A stretch of DNA of 40,746 bases from Treponema sp. GTDB lineage: Bacteria; Spirochaetota; Spirochaetia; Treponematales; Breznakiellaceae. Positions within the stretch are counted from its first letter, which is position 1. Every line of letters begins with the position of its first letter. Made by a program: the position numbers and the translations under genes. The DNA is taken from assembly GCA_031266095.1 (NCBI GenBank), contig JAISBR010000214.1, forward strand, positions 1 through 40,746, given 5' to 3'. The notes beneath the pieces are model-generated. The model saw nothing but the letters and a program-made list of their open reading frames with translations. It was not told the DNA's origin and did not search any database. Shown in pieces: positions 34,186-40,746 of the stretch.

Positions 34186-34956
34186 CTAGCGCCCGCGTTT
34201 TTTCCACCGGATGTAGATCTGCCGGCCGGAACCGTTTTCCTGGGGCCGTTCCTCGGTTTCAAACTGGGGGATGGCCCTGAACAGATCCGCCAGCTTGCGA
34301 AAGCCGTAGTTCCGGGAGTCGAATTCGCTGGACCGCAGGGTGATTTTCTGCCCGACCCCGCCCAGGTACGCCCAGCCCGAATCGTCGGCCAGATCGTCCA
34401 CGGTTTCCCGGAGAAGTTTAAGCAGCTTCCGGTCTCCCTTAAAGTCCCGGCGGGTCCTGGCCGCCGGTTTGGCGTCGTCCTCGTCATCCTGGGCGTCCCG
34501 GAGTATTTCGGTATAGATAAACTTATCGCAGACCGCGACAAAGGCCCGGGGAGTTTTCTTTTCCCCAAAGCCGTAGACCCGGCGGCCGCTTTCCCGGATC
34601 CGGGACGCCAGCCGGGTAAAATCCGAATCGCTGGAAACGATGCAAAAACCGTCGAGCTTTTCGCTGTACAGCAGGTCCATGGCGTCAATGATCATCGCGC
34701 TGTCGGTGGCGTTTTTGCCGACGGTATAGGAAAACTGCTGGATAGGCTGGATAGCGTAATCCAGCAGCTTTTCTTTCCAGGATCGCAGGTTGGTGCTGGT
34801 CCAGTCGCCGTAGATCCGCTTTACGCTCGCCACGCCGTACTTGGCAACCTCCGCCAAAAGGCCTTCGATGATTATCGCCTGGGTGTTATCCGCGTCAATA
34901 AGGACCGCCAGTTTGTCCTGGCTGGCCGCCTGATCCGAAAATGGTAAAAGGGGCAT
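34186..34956 (-). CDS. NYN-domain (LabA/DUF88) protein with C-terminal LOTUS/OST-HTH-like domain
   Basis: 256 residues from ATG 34956, which has GGAG and correct spacing; the TTG at 34968 is less likely. The NYN (PIN-like ribonuclease) domain covers about 1-150 with the acidic residues expected for metal binding: LIDADN, NATDSAMIIDAMDLL and SSDSDF. After a charged linker (DAQDDEDDAK) comes a LOTUS-like domain (about 170-256), with WAYLGGVGQKI and YGFRKLADLF. Bacterial proteins of this layout are predicted RNA-processing enzymes; targets are unknown. Adjacent to and coupled with the helicase pair upstream (1 nt apart). Confidence 0.85.
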   Translation of the reverse strand: MPLLPFSDQAASQDKLAVLIDADNTQAIIIEGLLAEVAKYGVASVKRIYGDWTSTNLRSWKEKLLDYAIQPIQQFSYTVGKNATDSAMIIDAMDLLYSEKLDGFCIVSSDSDFTRLASRIRESGRRVYGFGEKKTPRAFVAVCDKFIYTEILRDAQDDEDDAKPAARTRRDFKGDRKLLKLLRETVDDLADDSGWAYLGGVGQKITLRSSEFDSRNYGFRKLADLFRAIPQFETEERPQENGSGRQIYIRWKKRGR

Positions 34957-34957
34957 A

Positions 34958-37126
34958 TTATTCTCCAAAAATAGACTGTTTGATCCGCCTTAAAAGGCTG
35001 ATCTTGCCCAGGGGGATTTTTACGGGATCCTTCCCGTCCCTGGGCCGGACGGTTACTATCATTTCGCCGCCCTTTTTTTCAAGATTCTCCGGGGTTCCCA
35101 GGATTTTCTGTTCCCCCGTCCCGGGAACTGCTCCGGGAGTGTTCCAGGTTATCTCCAGCAGGGAACCGGAGGCCATCGCCTGCCGGGCAATGCCGGTCTT
35201 GCCCACATAATCCAGGGACCGGGCTTCCAGTTTTTCGTAACGCAGGGAAACATCCTTAAGCTGGGTTTCACTTACTATCATCCGCCGCTCTATCCGGTTT
35301 TTCAGCTCCTCCCGCTCCTGCCTGGTGAGCGCAAGATCCTCCAGGGCCGCCCGGAACCGTTCCTTGAAGGCCGCGGCGCGATCCGCCGGATGTTCCGCCC
35401 GTTCCCGCTCCGGCGGAACCGGAACGGCTATGCCGGGCAGCGCCGGACCGGGAAGGGGAAAGGCCGCGGCGGGCTCCCCTGAAGGGTTTCCGCACTCGGG
35501 CCGGGCCACAATATCCACCCCGGCGGTACGGAGCGCTTCCTCCGCCTCTCCGGCGCTTCCGGACAGAAGGTACACCCCCGGCGCTAGGGTCCGTTTAATC
35601 AGGGCCGCCAGGGGTCCCGTTTCCGCCAGATAACGGTGTTCCCCGCCCAGGGACAGCACCACTCCCTGGTGGAGGGAGACCTCCCGGTAGCGCTTTTCCC
35701 AGTCCTTAAGGTTCCACCCCAGGGCATCCCCCGCCCGGCCCCCGGAGAGCCGTTCCAGGAGCTCCCCCATGAAGGCGGCGTCGTACCCCCGGTTAAAGCC
35801 CCGGACTACCGAATCCCGGGACAGGGTAAAACGGACCGTGGTTCCCGTTTCCTCCACCGAAGCAAAGGCGGCCAAATCCAGGGCGTCGGAAAACCGGATA
35901 CCGGGGTACAGGATACAGGAAAAATCCGAATCCATGGCGACCGGGGAATGCGCTCCGGGGGCGCCCTGGTTCTGCCGAGGTACGGGGCGGTACGCTTTTT
36001 TCCCCCGGACCGGGGTTTCGGAAAAAAGGCCCGCCAAAACCAGGGACCGGAGCAGGACCGGAGCCGGGGGAAAATTCGCCGCCGGTCCCATAAAGCCAAA
36101 GGCCGCTTCTTCTTCCCGGCGGTAAAGTTCCGCCAGTTTGATCAGGGTGGTTTCGGGCAGGATCCCCGCCTTTTCCGAAGAAGAAACCAGCCCGTGGATA
36201 AGACGGACCGTACTCTTTAAAAGGCTCCGGTTCAGATAGACGGGGCTGCGGTGAAGGTACAGGGCTATTCCGCCGGCCAGGTATTCAAAACATTCCCGCT
36301 CCGGAAGCTCTTTAAAGGCTGCCAGCCGGGCGGTTTCGGGAAGGAGGAACTCCCCGCCGGGAACCAGCAGTCCCAGGGAAACCAGGCCCCCGGCAAGGGC
36401 TTCCATATCCAGGCCGGGAAAAAGCCGGCGGCCGGCGTCTTCTGTTTTTTTGCTCAGCGAAAGTCCCCCGTTCAGCGAAAATTCCCCTTCGTTTTTTAAA
36501 ACCCCCTGGCCGGAAAGCAGGCAGGCAAACAGCGCCGCCAGGGTTCTGCTGTCCGGCGGAACCGGTCCCGCGCCGGCGGCGTCCTCAGCAGCGGGATCCG
36601 CGGCGCCTGCCGTTGGCATCTTCGGCGCGTCATTCGCCTCCGGCAGGGCATTTGCCTCCGGCGTTCCCGGACTTCCGGGTTCCGCCAGGGCGGGGAAGAG
36701 GACGGAACTATCTTCCGCCGCCGGGGCCAGGATCTTCTCCAGCCGGGGATTCAGGGCGATCCGGAGCTTATCCCCGTCCCGGAACCGGTAAATGATGAGC
36801 CGTTCTTCCAGATTGAGCAGCAGGCTGTGAAGTTCGGCGTAGGAATACTCCTCCGAAAAAAAGCGTTCCAGTTCCCCCGGCAGCGGTTCCTCAAGCAGGG
36901 CTATGGCGGCAATAATCCTCCGGTCATGATCGTCAATATAGGCGGCGATGGCTTCCTGGATTTCAGGCCGGGCGGCAAAGGCGGAAAGATCCTCCAGCAG
37001 GTTCTGCTTGCTAAAGGGGGTTTTGATGCTCCCCAGAATGCTCCGCATCAGTTCAAAGAAGGTATTGTCCGGGAGGGTTACCAGCGCGGACTGCCAAAAT
37101 GAAACGGACCGGAACGGCGCTTTCAC
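34958..37126 (-). CDS. Helicase-associated protein, partner of XPB-like helicase
   Basis: 722 residues. I recognise it mainly by context: in bacteria the XPB-like helicase gene is often followed by a large protein with a helicase-associated (Helicase_C_3-type) domain, as Rv0862c next to Rv0861c in Mycobacterium. Here FSCILYPGIRFSDALDLAAFASV (about 405-427, abbreviated) and VRFTLSRDSVVRGFNRGYD fit that domain. The N-terminal part has winged-helix-like helices, then an Ala/Pro-rich linker at about 145-190. No nuclease or ATPase motif is seen. GTG start 37126 with AAAGGAG, overlapping the helicase stop (GTGA). Probably DNA repair or transcription-coupled remodelling. Confidence 0.7.
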   Translation of the reverse strand: MKAPFRSVSFWQSALVTLPDNTFFELMRSILGSIKTPFSKQNLLEDLSAFAARPEIQEAIAAYIDDHDRRIIAAIALLEEPLPGELERFFSEEYSYAELHSLLLNLEERLIIYRFRDGDKLRIALNPRLEKILAPAAEDSSVLFPALAEPGSPGTPEANALPEANDAPKMPTAGAADPAAEDAAGAGPVPPDSRTLAALFACLLSGQGVLKNEGEFSLNGGLSLSKKTEDAGRRLFPGLDMEALAGGLVSLGLLVPGGEFLLPETARLAAFKELPERECFEYLAGGIALYLHRSPVYLNRSLLKSTVRLIHGLVSSSEKAGILPETTLIKLAELYRREEEAAFGFMGPAANFPPAPVLLRSLVLAGLFSETPVRGKKAYRPVPRQNQGAPGAHSPVAMDSDFSCILYPGIRFSDALDLAAFASVEETGTTVRFTLSRDSVVRGFNRGYDAAFMGELLERLSGGRAGDALGWNLKDWEKRYREVSLHQGVVLSLGGEHRYLAETGPLAALIKRTLAPGVYLLSGSAGEAEEALRTAGVDIVARPECGNPSGEPAAAFPLPGPALPGIAVPVPPERERAEHPADRAAAFKERFRAALEDLALTRQEREELKNRIERRMIVSETQLKDVSLRYEKLEARSLDYVGKTGIARQAMASGSLLEITWNTPGAVPGTGEQKILGTPENLEKKGGEMIVTVRPRDGKDPVKIPLGKISLLRRIKQSIFGE

Positions 37127-38889
37127 CGGCTCTCCTTTACCGCTTCGGTTTCCCCCGCCGCTTCGGCTTCCCCGCCGGTCCAGTGCTGGATCGAATAACG
37201 GTAGCCCTGTTCGGCAAGGAATTTCTGGCGGTTCGCGGCAAAATCCTCTTCCACCGTGGCCCGGGATACAATCGTGTAAAAGTAGGAATTTTTGTTTTCC
37301 TTTGGCCGGAGGATCCGCCCCAGCCGCTGGGCCTCCTCCTGCCGGGAACCGAAGGAACCGGAGATTTGCACCGCCATGGAAGCGTCCGGCAGGTCCAGGG
37401 CAAAGTTGGCTACCTTGGAAACGACCATCACCTTAAGTTCACCCCTTTTGAAGGCCCCGTAGATCCGTTCCCGCTCCGCGTTGGGGGTCTTCCCCGTTAC
37501 CAGGGGCGCTTTAAGCAGCCGGGCGATGGATTCCAGCTGGGAAATGTACTGGCCTATCACCAGGATATGATCCAGGGGATGATTGGCAATCAGCTCCAGC
37601 GCCGCCTCTTCCTTCCGGGGATTTTCCGCGGCAATACGGTACTTTTCCCGCCTGCCCGCCACCGCGTAGGGAATTTTAAGCTTGCCGGGCAGGTCCAGCC
37701 GCACCTCGACACAGAAAGCTTCGGCGATCCAGCCCTTTCGTTCCAGGTCTTTCCAGGGCACGTCGTAGCGCTTGGGCCCCACCAGGCTGAACATCGCGTC
37801 CTCCGCACCGTCCTCCCGGACCAGTGTTGCCGTAAGGCCCAGCCGCCGTACGGCCTGAAGTTCCGCGGTAACCCGGAATACCGGCGCGGGCAGGAGATGG
37901 ACTTCGTCATAAATGATAAGCCCCCAGGGATGGGTGCGGAACAGGGTAAAGTGGGGAAAATCCCCGCCCCTGGCGGGCCGCCAGGTAAGGATCTGGTAGG
38001 TGGCAATGGTAACCGGAGCCACCGCCTTTGAATCCCCCGAATACTCGGCAATCTGATCCCGGGTCAGGGTGGTTTTATCCACCAGTTCGTCGATCCACTG
38101 GTGCACCGCCGCCACATTGGCGGAGAGGATCAGGGTACTGGTTTTCAGAAGGGCCATCACCGCCATGCCGACAACGGTCTTTCCGGACCCGCAGGGAAGC
38201 ACCACCACCCCAAAGCCCGTTCCCGGCCCGCCGTTTCCCAGCACCGACCGGGCGGCCTCGGCCTGGTAATCCCGCAGGATAAAGGGCTGCCCCGAAACAC
38301 AGCGGTCCCGCAGGCCGATCTCCAGCGCCGCCCCCTCCGTTAAGGGAGCTTCGTCCTCCACAGGCCAGCCAAGCTTGATCAGTTCCTGCTTTACCGTCCC
38401 CCGGTCGGTCAGCTTAAGGACAAATCCTCCTTCGGTTTTGGTAAGATAGTTCCCCAGGGTCCTGGCGGCGGCGATTTCCTTTTCCACCGCGCTGTCCTCC
38501 GTTACCAGAAGCAGTTTTTCCGTCCCGGGAGCCCCGGCCCCGGCAGCCGTGGCCCCGGCCTCGGCAGACTGCCCCGGCTCCGCCGCCCGGAGCCGGATCC
38601 TGCCGTACCGGGCCATGGTATCCGCAAAGCCGCCGGTGATCCCCTCGGGCACCTCGTAGCGGCTGTAGGCGGTAAGGGCCTTTACCACATCGGCGGGAGT
38701 CAGCCCCGCGCTGGCCGCGTTCCACAGGGACAGGGGATTGATACGGTAGGTGTGGATATGCTCGGGGGATTTTTCCAGTTCCGCGAAGGGCAGAATTGCC
38801 GCCCGGGCGTCCTCCGCCCCTTCGGCGTGGACATCCAGAAGCAGGGTTCTGTCGCTCTGTACGATAAGGGGTTTTGCCGCGGAACTCAT
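37123..38889 (-). CDS. XPB/Rad25-like DNA helicase
   Basis: Superfamily 2 helicase of 588 residues, bacterial XPB type. N-terminal helicase-associated domain (about 1-180, with a Gly/Ala-rich linker at 103-122), Walker A LPCGSGKTVV (231-240), DEVH box (328-331), SATLVREDG-like motif III (LTATLVRED), and motif VI QEEAQRLGRILRP. The E-x-D RED motif of XPB (VREDGAED) is visible. The known family unwinds 3'-5' and takes part in nucleotide excision repair in eukaryotes and archaea; its bacterial role is unsettled. First gene of the three-gene operon with its partner and the NYN protein. Confidence 0.92.
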   Translation of the reverse strand: MSSAAKPLIVQSDRTLLLDVHAEGAEDARAAILPFAELEKSPEHIHTYRINPLSLWNAASAGLTPADVVKALTAYSRYEVPEGITGGFADTMARYGRIRLRAAEPGQSAEAGATAAGAGAPGTEKLLLVTEDSAVEKEIAAARTLGNYLTKTEGGFVLKLTDRGTVKQELIKLGWPVEDEAPLTEGAALEIGLRDRCVSGQPFILRDYQAEAARSVLGNGGPGTGFGVVVLPCGSGKTVVGMAVMALLKTSTLILSANVAAVHQWIDELVDKTTLTRDQIAEYSGDSKAVAPVTIATYQILTWRPARGGDFPHFTLFRTHPWGLIIYDEVHLLPAPVFRVTAELQAVRRLGLTATLVREDGAEDAMFSLVGPKRYDVPWKDLERKGWIAEAFCVEVRLDLPGKLKIPYAVAGRREKYRIAAENPRKEEAALELIANHPLDHILVIGQYISQLESIARLLKAPLVTGKTPNAERERIYGAFKRGELKVMVVSKVANFALDLPDASMAVQISGSFGSRQEEAQRLGRILRPKENKNSYFYTIVSRATVEEDFAANRQKFLAEQGYRYSIQHWTGGEAEAAGETEAVKESR

Positions 38890-38897
38890 AACTATAG

Positions 38898-38926
38898 ATT
38901 ATAATAGAAAAAGACGCCGGGAACCA
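38898..38926 (-). promoter_or_regulatory. Promoter of the XPB helicase operon
   Basis: TATAAT (38903-38898) on the minus strand, 8 nt before ATG 38889. The -35 hexamer at 17-nt spacing, TGGTTC (38926-38921), is weak. No ribosome-binding site lies between -10 and ATG, so the mRNA would be leaderless or nearly so. Confidence 0.55.
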
Positions 38927-38952
38927 CTATTAGACAGGTCCGGGGTAAAATT

Positions 38953-39472
38953 AACCACGGACTATGCGGAAAAACACGGACCTGTTGTGTATGTCACGGG
39001 CGTCGATGGGGATACGCCCTGTTACTGGCTTAACGGCGCACGGCATGACCTTCCTGTTACCGGGGCATACGGCCGTGCCTACGCTATCGCCGTATCCGGT
39101 TCCGATGTGTATGTCATGGGCGTCGATGGGGATACGCCCTGTTACTGGCTCAACGGTGTGCGGCAGGTCCTTCCTGTTCCCGGGAAATACGGCAGCGCCG
39201 GCGCCATCGCCGTATCCGGTTCCGATGTGTATGTCGTGGGCCGGGATGGGGATGAGAGGGAGAGTACGCCCGGTTACTGGCTTAACGGCGCGCGGCAAGC
39301 CCTCCCTGTTCCCGGGACATGGGCTTATGCCACCGTCATCGCTGTCTCCGGTTCCGATGTGTATGTTGCGGGCGTCGATGGGGGTACGCCCGGTTACTGA
39401 CTCAACGGCGAGTGGCAGGCCCTCCCTGTTCCCGGGACATCCGGCTCCGCCAACGCCATCGCCCTGCGCTAA
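38953..39472 (+). pseudogene. Remnant of a tandem-repeat (YWLNG) protein with internal stop
   Basis: Plus-strand frame built of 40-residue repeats with the core VYVxGVDGDTPxYWLNGxRxxLPVPGxxxxAxAIAVSGSD. Repeat units begin at 38987, 39107, 39227 and 39359 (120-bp period; one unit carries a 12-bp insertion), with a partial last unit to TAA 39472. TGA at 39398-39400 replaces the TGG of YWLNG, ending the frame one repeat early. No start codon with ribosome site, signal peptide or N-terminal domain precedes the repeats. Such repeats resemble beta-propeller/WD-like extracellular proteins of treponemes, but the parent protein is not identified. Interpreted as a decayed gene end. Confidence 0.7.
38987..39472 (+). 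repeat. 120-bp tandem repeat array
   Basis: Four full and one partial copies of a 120-bp unit; adjacent copies are mostly identical at DNA level (for example GGCGTCGATGGGGATACGCC twice, at about 38999 and 39119). The coding period (40 codons) shows it expanded inside a gene. Confidence 0.85.
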
Positions 39473-39823
39473 GAACCGGATGAAGTATCCGAAAGCCTGA
39501 ACGGTTCATCCGGCGGGGGAACATCTCCGCGCTGCCCGCGGCCCGGTGTCTGTAGACACCGGGTCAGTCCGGAGACAGACCGGGTCATTTCGCCGCCGGC
39601 CGAGCGGTTGACAACGCGGGTCAGGTTGTCGACAGCGCAGGCCGGAATGTCGCCAGCATGCCGCCTAAAGCAGAGACCGTTATCCTTGTTTTTGTCCGTG
39701 TTGGTCTGTGTTGGTCCGTGGTTATTTTTGAATTCGAAATTGCCAGTACCTTGCTTACACTAAAACTCAGGATAAAAGAAACAACCACGAAGGCGCAGTC
39801 GAACCTTCGGTTCGCGGCGAAAC
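39473..39823. other. Non-coding stretch with several short palindromes
   Basis: No convincing gene. It holds hairpins CCGGATGAA / TTCATCCGG (39476-39484, 39505-39513), CCCGGTGTC / GACACCGGG (39542-39550, 39555-39563) and GACAAC / GTTGTC (39610-39615, 39625-39630). It also holds three 10-bp units GTCCGTGTTG, GTCTGTGTTG, GTCCGTGGTT at 39694-39723. The first hairpin follows the repeat remnant's stop and may have been its terminator. Inverted counterparts of the 10-bp units (AACCACGGAC 38953-38962, AACACGGAC 38973-38981) lie on the other side of the remnant. Confidence 0.6.
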
Positions 39824-40063
39824 TGGACTTGCCCCGGTTGGGTGGACAGTAGGTTAAGCCGTTTTCTTGCATAATGCCTCAGCGGATGCCGAATAGTCAA
39901 GCGCTGAATGCAGCCGTTGTAGTAGGATTCGATGTATTCAAACACGGAATCCCGTACTTCCGATGCACTATGGTTACCGTCCAATGTTTCCAACTCGGTT
40001 TTCAGGGTTTTGAAAAAGCTTTCCGCGCGGGCGTTGTTCCGGCAGTTCCCCTTCTCATCTCAT
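39824..40063 (-). mobile_element. IS3-family transposase 3' fragment (frameshifted) with IS end
   Basis: On the minus strand the frame reads KGNCRNNARAESFFKTLKTE, then SEVRDSVFEYIESYYN: the C-terminal part of the rve/DDE domain of an IS3-type OrfB, including the last catalytic Glu in ARAE. After SYYN the family sequence continues in another frame (LHSALDYSASAEAL, stop at 39856-39854), showing a small indel. The presumed terminal repeat starts at TGGACTTGCCCC (39824). The N-terminal two thirds is missing; the fragment stops at about 40063 against another IS. Confidence 0.8.
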
Positions 40064-40065
40064 GC

Positions 40066-40310
40066 TCTGCCGGACCGCGGGCTTGCGATAAGCATGACTG
40101 GGGAAACGCACTGTTACGAAAACACCCGTGCCGAACGGCTGAACGGGATATTGAAACAGGAATACGGGCTTGGCTGTTCGTTTCCGGGGAAGAAGCAGGC
40201 GCTCGCGGCGATAGATGAGGCGGTGTTTCTGTACAACACCGGACGGCCTCATCCGTCCCTTAATTATGAGACGCCTGAAAAAATGCACCGCAGGGTTGCA
40301 TATTTTCTGG
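40066..40310 (+). pseudogene. IS3-family transposase C-terminal fragment (plus strand)
   Basis: LAISMTGETHCYENTRAERLN and the following ILKQEYGL, then YNTGRPHPSLNYETPEKMH: the end of an IS150-like OrfB, with the third catalytic acid in AER. The part before residue GLAISM is antisense to the other IS fragment and not coding. It is a different IS from the minus-strand one. Its 3' end runs in frame into IS200 sequence at about 40310. Confidence 0.8.
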
Positions 40311-40576
40311 TACAATCAGTTCCAGCATATAGTCCGACAAAAATAGTAACAACGATAAAAAGCATAATTGCGAGAGAAATATTCGCGAGACATCCTGAAG
40401 TAAAGAAAAAGCAATGGGGAGGAGAATTTTGGACAGACGGGCATTTTATAAGTAGGGTAAGCAAACATGGCAACGAATACGTGATAGCAAACTATGTCAA
40501 ATCACAAGGGACAGAAGAACAATACAAACAACTGCGTAAGATAACAGAGGAGTCACAGCCGTCTTTGTTTGACTGA
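40310..40576 (+). pseudogene. IS200/IS605-family TnpA C-terminal fragment
   Basis: PAYSPTKIVTTIKSIIAREI, then EVKKKQWGGEFWTDGHFIS and NEYVIANYVKSQG: the C-terminal half of a Y1 single-strand transposase, with the catalytic Tyr in NYVKSQ. The HUH metal-binding motif of the N-terminal half is missing, so the enzyme is inactive alone. Stop at 40574-40576 followed by CCCCGCCCAAGGGC (40601-40614) with the small GCCC-AA-GGGC hairpin, possibly the right-end structure of the element. Confidence 0.8.
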
Positions 40577-40628
40577 TTTCCAAACAAAAATCTTAAAATA
40601 CCCCGCCCAAGGGCTAAACTTGACCCAC

Positions 40629-40746
40629 ATTGCGTCACGAAAGCTCGTGAAAGGAGGAAACAGGTAAAACCTTTCAACATGACCTAATGAGACCGCAGGG
40701 AAACTTGTGCACCTCATCCGGAAAGGTGTGGCGAACCACCGGAAGC
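40629..40746 (+). ncRNA. Possible 5' part of a group II intron, cut by window edge
   Basis: After the IS fragments comes a GC-mixed sequence with the paired GAAAGG / CCTTTC (about 40650-40678) and the strings CCGCAGGGAAACTTG, CCTCATCCGGAAAGGTGTGG and CGAACCACCGGAAGC. These resemble the tetraloop-rich domain I of bacterial group II introns as I remember them. No intron-encoded protein is in view, and the GUGYG 5' end is not clearly present. Confidence 0.35.

Noticed and set aside
38987..39472. CRISPR array
   Set aside because: The repeats are 120 bp, contiguous, in frame and protein-coding, without spacers.
39932..40075. N-terminal 48 codons of the plus-strand transposase frame
   Set aside because: This part is the antisense of the minus-strand IS3 fragment; real transposase similarity starts near GLAISM.

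Overview
The window looks like chromosomal DNA of a spirochaete, probably a Treponema relative of the kind found in termite or animal guts. This is inferred from moderately high GC, tightly packed lipoprotein/ABC operons, TTGACA/TATAAT-like promoters and the mix of an XPB-type helicase pair, paired GGDEF proteins and IS debris. No marker gene fixes the species. Almost all genes from 6.7 to 38.9 kb lie on the minus strand.

Region 1 (1-6.7 kb): a minus-strand Entner-Doudoroff pair (kdgK, truncated by the window edge, and a KDPG aldolase fused to a VOC domain). Diverging from it is a plus-strand operon of aldehyde dehydrogenase, sugar ABC ATPase, permease and lipoprotein binding protein, with a different base texture. 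A 15-bp perfect hairpin separates it from the next operon.

Region 2 (6.7-18.2 kb): the most unusual part. Ten tightly spaced genes run cysK, NifH-like, UroD-type methyltransferase, NifD-like, NifK-like, corrinoid protein, second UroD-type methyltransferase, RACo-type corrinoid activator, a third divergent UroD-fold protein, and NifB-NifX. This is a nitrogenase-like two-component reductase with its own cofactor radical-SAM enzyme, interleaved gene by gene with a corrinoid methyl-transfer system and headed by cysteine synthase. The NifD-like subunit keeps the metal-cluster cysteines, but by eye lacks the residues associated with N2 reduction (Gln191, His195 and cofactor His442 of Azotobacter NifD). 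The best guess is reductive release and demethylation of sulfur from a methylated organosulfur compound, ending in cysteine. This is a hypothesis.

Region 3 (18.2-23.8 kb): an ABC importer operon with three TauC/SsuC-like permeases, one ATPase and two unlike lipoprotein binding proteins (one SsuA/NMT1-like, one glycine-betaine/OpuAC-like). Its promoter and the cysK promoter share a TTGACA box and an ATTCCTATA/TATAGGAAT motif, suggesting joint control and that the importer feeds region 2.

Region 4 (23.8-26.0 kb): tyrA and a DAHP synthase behind a classical attenuator: a 27-residue leader peptide with YYYYFYF, a terminator with a T run, and a possible antiterminator pairing.

Region 5 (26.1-38.9 kb): VanW-like protein (AT-rich), MTA/SAH nucleosidase, B12-binding-type radical SAM protein, ffh, two paralogous membrane GGDEF proteins and gpsA in one long row; then a NYN/LOTUS-type protein, a helicase-associated protein and an XPB-like helicase in a second operon. 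Three promoters place the -10 box only 6-8 nt from the ATG, suggesting leaderless mRNAs.

Region 6 (38.9-40.7 kb): gene decay. It holds a 120-bp-repeat protein remnant with an internal stop, short hairpins, fragments of two IS3-family transposases facing each other, an IS200 TnpA fragment fused in frame to one of them, and a structured sequence at the edge that may be the start of a group II intron. No tRNA, rRNA or CRISPR array was seen.
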